A stretch of DNA of 64,000 nucleotides from Maritimibacter sp. (GTDB taxonomy: Bacteria; Pseudomonadota; Alphaproteobacteria; Rhodobacterales; Rhodobacteraceae), in contig NZVC01000008.1 of the NCBI GenBank assembly GCA_002701395.1, positions 1 through 64,000 of the forward strand. Direction: 5' to 3'. This document shows positions 62,131-64,000 of this stretch, in pieces. The position numbers and the translations under genes were made by a program. Positions within the stretch are counted from its first letter, which is position 1, and every line of letters begins with the position of its first letter. The notes below the pieces were generated by a model. The model was not told the DNA's origin. It worked only from the letters and a program-made list of their open reading frames with translations, and did no database searches.

Positions 62131-62827
62131 ACACCGGCAGTTCCGGCCCCAGCGTGACGCCCTTTGGGGTGATGCCGCAGGCATGAGCGAGGATGCCGAC
62201 TCCCGCCGTTTCGGCATCGCGCAGGGCCTGTCCATAGGCCGGGTCGATGTCGTGGGCGATGCGGACCATTTGCGCATCGGTCCGTTGGACAAGGAACAGC
62301 GCGTAGGCGCGGTGCCCCTCGGCCACCATCGCCGCCAGTTCCGCCATGTGCCGCGCGCCGCGCGTGGTCTTTGCGTCGGGAAACTCCGCGACGCCGGGCT
62401 GGCGCAACAGGGTGACCGACTTCACCTCGACATAGGCGTCGGGCAGCCCGTTGGCGGACAACAGGAAATCGACGCGGCTTTTCTCGCCGTACTTCACTTC
62501 GGGGCGCACCTGGTCATAGGCGGCAAGCCCCGGCACGGCGCGGGCGATCAGCGCGTCCTTCAGCATCCGGTTCGGCACGGCGGTGTCGATTCCGGTGAAA
62601 TCGCCGGTGTCGTGTTCCACCAGCCGCCAGCCGTATTTCAGTTTCTTCTTCGGGTCGTCGTTCGGCTCTAGCCAGATCCGCATCCCGGGGTCTGCCAGCC
62701 CCATCATGCTTCCGGGGTTGGGGCAGTGCGCGGTGACCTCTGTTCCGTCCTCCAGTCGCACGTCGGCGAGGAACCGTTTGTAGCGGCGGATCAGGCGGGC
62801 GGGGACGAGAGGGGTGGCGAACTGCAT
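62114..62827 (-). CDS. sfsA: Sugar fermentation stimulation protein SfsA
   Basis: The 237-aa product has AHCPNPGSMMGLADPGMRIW, YGWRLVEHDTGDFTGIDTAV, and the nuclease-like VDFLLSANGLPDAYVEVKSV and FPDAKTTRGARHMAEL, all typical of SfsA, a DNA-binding or endonuclease-like family. The ATG at 62827 is used; a long open extension upstream is antisense to the next gene. Confidence 0.95.
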   Translation of the reverse strand: MQFATPLVPARLIRRYKRFLADVRLEDGTEVTAHCPNPGSMMGLADPGMRIWLEPNDDPKKKLKYGWRLVEHDTGDFTGIDTAVPNRMLKDALIARAVPGLAAYDQVRPEVKYGEKSRVDFLLSANGLPDAYVEVKSVTLLRQPGVAEFPDAKTTRGARHMAELAAMVAEGHRAYALFLVQRTDAQMVRIAHDIDPAYGQALRDAETAGVGILAHACGITPKGVTLGPELPVSTLVP

Positions 62828-62884
62828 GGGAACCGACTTACACGGTAGAACGAATTCCGCCACACGAATCCGAGAGAACCCGCC

Positions 62885-63616
62885 ATGCCCAATCCCACCG
62901 CCGCCATGCTTGTCATCGGGGACGAGATCCTGTCGGGCCGCACCCGCGACGCGAACTCGAACCACCTTGCGATCCAGCTGACCGAAGCCGGGATCGACCT
63001 GCGCGAGGTCCGGTTCGTGTCGGACGATCACGCGGCCATCGTTGCGGCGGTACAGGCGCTGTCCAAGGCCTATGACACGGTGTTCACCTCGGGTGGCATC
63101 GGGCCGACGCATGACGACATCACCGCCGACGCGATCGCGGATGCTTTCGGGGCATCCATCGACGTGCGGGACGACGCGCGGGCGATCCTGCAGGCGCACT
63201 ACGACCGCAGCGGGACCGAGATGAACGAGGCCCGCCTGCGGATGGCGCGGATTCCCGATGGCGCGACACTGATCGATAACCCCGTGTCCGCCGCGCCGGG
63301 GTTCACGCTGGGCAACGTGCATGTGATGGCGGGTGTGCCGACGATCTTTAACGCGATGGTAGAGACCATTCTGCCGACCCTGACCGGCGGCGCACCGGTG
63401 GTGTCGCGCAGTGTGCGGGTGGACCGGGGCGAAGGCGACGTCGCTGCCGAACTGTCCGCGCTGGCCAAGGCCAACCCCGAGTTGTCGTTCGGATCCTATC
63501 CGTTCAGCCGCGATGGCAAGTACGGCACCAATCTTGTCGTGCGCGGGCAGGATGCCGACGCCGTCGAGGCGGCGGCGGCCCAATTGGTGGCGGCGTTCGG
63601 CGGCACCGCGCTGTGA
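62885..63616 (+). CDS. Molybdopterin-binding protein (CinA N-terminal/MoCF type)
   Basis: The 243-aa product has AAMLVIGDEILSGRTRDANS, then NHLAIQLTEAGIDLREVRFV, and TSGGIGPTHDDITADAIADA, typical of the MoCF_biosynth domain in CinA. The C-terminal nicotinamide-nucleotide amidase domain of full CinA is missing, as in stand-alone versions of the family. Its stop overlaps the GTG of the next gene. Confidence 0.92.
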   Translation: MPNPTAAMLVIGDEILSGRTRDANSNHLAIQLTEAGIDLREVRFVSDDHAAIVAAVQALSKAYDTVFTSGGIGPTHDDITADAIADAFGASIDVRDDARAILQAHYDRSGTEMNEARLRMARIPDGATLIDNPVSAAPGFTLGNVHVMAGVPTIFNAMVETILPTLTGGAPVVSRSVRVDRGEGDVAAELSALAKANPELSFGSYPFSRDGKYGTNLVVRGQDADAVEAAAAQLVAAFGGTAL

Positions 63617-64000
63617 CGCTTCCGTCCGGCGCCGATCTGTACCCCGTGGTCGAGGCGACGTGGTCCCCGGTGCGGGCGTTCCGCGTCGGGCCGTGGATGA
63701 TCCGCGACGGGCAGGGCGGCGGCAGCCGGGTATCCGCCGCGACGGCCGTCGATGCGGTCTCGCGTGCGGATCTCGCGGTGGCCGAGGCGGCGATGGAAGA
63801 CCTTGGCCAGCAGTCCCTGTTCATGATCCGCGACGGCGATGATGCGCTGGACGAGATGTTGGACGGGCAGGGCTATGCGGTGAAAGACCCGGTGGCGCTT
63901 TACGCGGTCGACGTGGCGCGGCTGACGGATGAACCGCTGCCCCCGGTGTCGGCCATGCCGGCGTGGCCGCCGCTGGCGATCATGGCCGAAATCTGGAGAT
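63613..64000 (+). CDS. Probable GNAT family N-acetyltransferase, 3' partial
   Basis: From the GTG at 63613 (overlapping the previous stop) the frame stays open to the window end, giving about 129 residues. It includes EATWSPVRAFRVGPWMIRDG and VSAATAVDAVSRADLAVAEA and resembles a GNAT-type protein of Rhodobacteraceae that follows cinA-like genes. The acetyl-CoA-binding motif is beyond the window, so the family call is tentative. Confidence 0.6.
   Translation, partial: MTLPSGADLYPVVEATWSPVRAFRVGPWMIRDGQGGGSRVSAATAVDAVSRADLAVAEAAMEDLGQQSLFMIRDGDDALDEMLDGQGYAVKDPVALYAVDVARLTDEPLPPVSAMPAWPPLAIMAEIWR

Overview
This 64 kb window is GC-rich alphaproteobacterial DNA, most likely chromosomal sequence from a member of the Rhodobacteraceae (Roseobacter group). 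The evidence is the combined presence of FlaF/FlbT-type flagellin control, CtrA-like boxes upstream of flagellar genes, a GAAC-N7-GAAC LexA box, an Irr-type iron box, DUF2794, and the family's typical gene order. I saw no rRNA, tRNA, CRISPR array, insertion sequence or prophage.

After a truncated GMC oxidoreductase (1-1481), positions 1608-33925 hold a compact flagellar superlocus. It contains: motB and flgE-flgK-flgL-flgI (+); fliF-fliH-fliN-fliP (-) divergent from a long stator/export operon, fliL - DUF6468 - motE-like - motA - an 811-aa exported protein - sltF - flhA - fliR - flhB - fliJ-like (+); flgB-flgC-fliE-fliQ-flgF-flgG-flgA-flgH - second fliL-like gene (-) divergent from fliI (+); flaA, flaF, flbT and a DUF1217 gene (-); flgJ-like and flgN-like genes (-) divergent from fliK-flgD (+). 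Together these build the MS ring, export gate, rod, P and L rings, hook, junction, filament and stator. fliG, fliM, fliD, fliS and chemotaxis genes are not here and must lie elsewhere if present. Four TTAN-N7-TTNN sites sit at the main promoter regions, which suggests CtrA control.

From 33934 to the end the window is mainly housekeeping and accessory metabolism. ubiE-ubiB (ubiquinone), a beta carbonic anhydrase, a leucyl aminopeptidase with an NlpC/P60 hydrolase, and a 357-bp structured non-coding gap lead to DUF2794. A solitary SOS-regulated imuB follows, then a cytochrome c', an I78 inhibitor lipoprotein, and glutathione-dependent formaldehyde dehydrogenase. Its partner S-formylglutathione hydrolase lies at 50923-51753. 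Next come thpR-zapE, an MFS transporter, ornithine cyclodeaminase-HAD, a GT62-like glycosyltransferase with YaiI, an AEC transporter, the iron exporter mbfA with an Irr box, a TetR regulator with a palindromic operator, an NYN-domain protein, a peroxiredoxin, a ferredoxin-reductase-like flavoprotein with rsmD, a HAD phosphatase with a zinc-ribbon protein, a divergent LysR/SDR pair, map, sfsA, and a CinA-type molybdopterin-binding protein with a GNAT gene cut by the window end.

Most neighbouring same-strand genes overlap by ATGA or GTGA, so operons are tight. All functional calls come from reading the translated sequence and motifs by eye; no database search was run.
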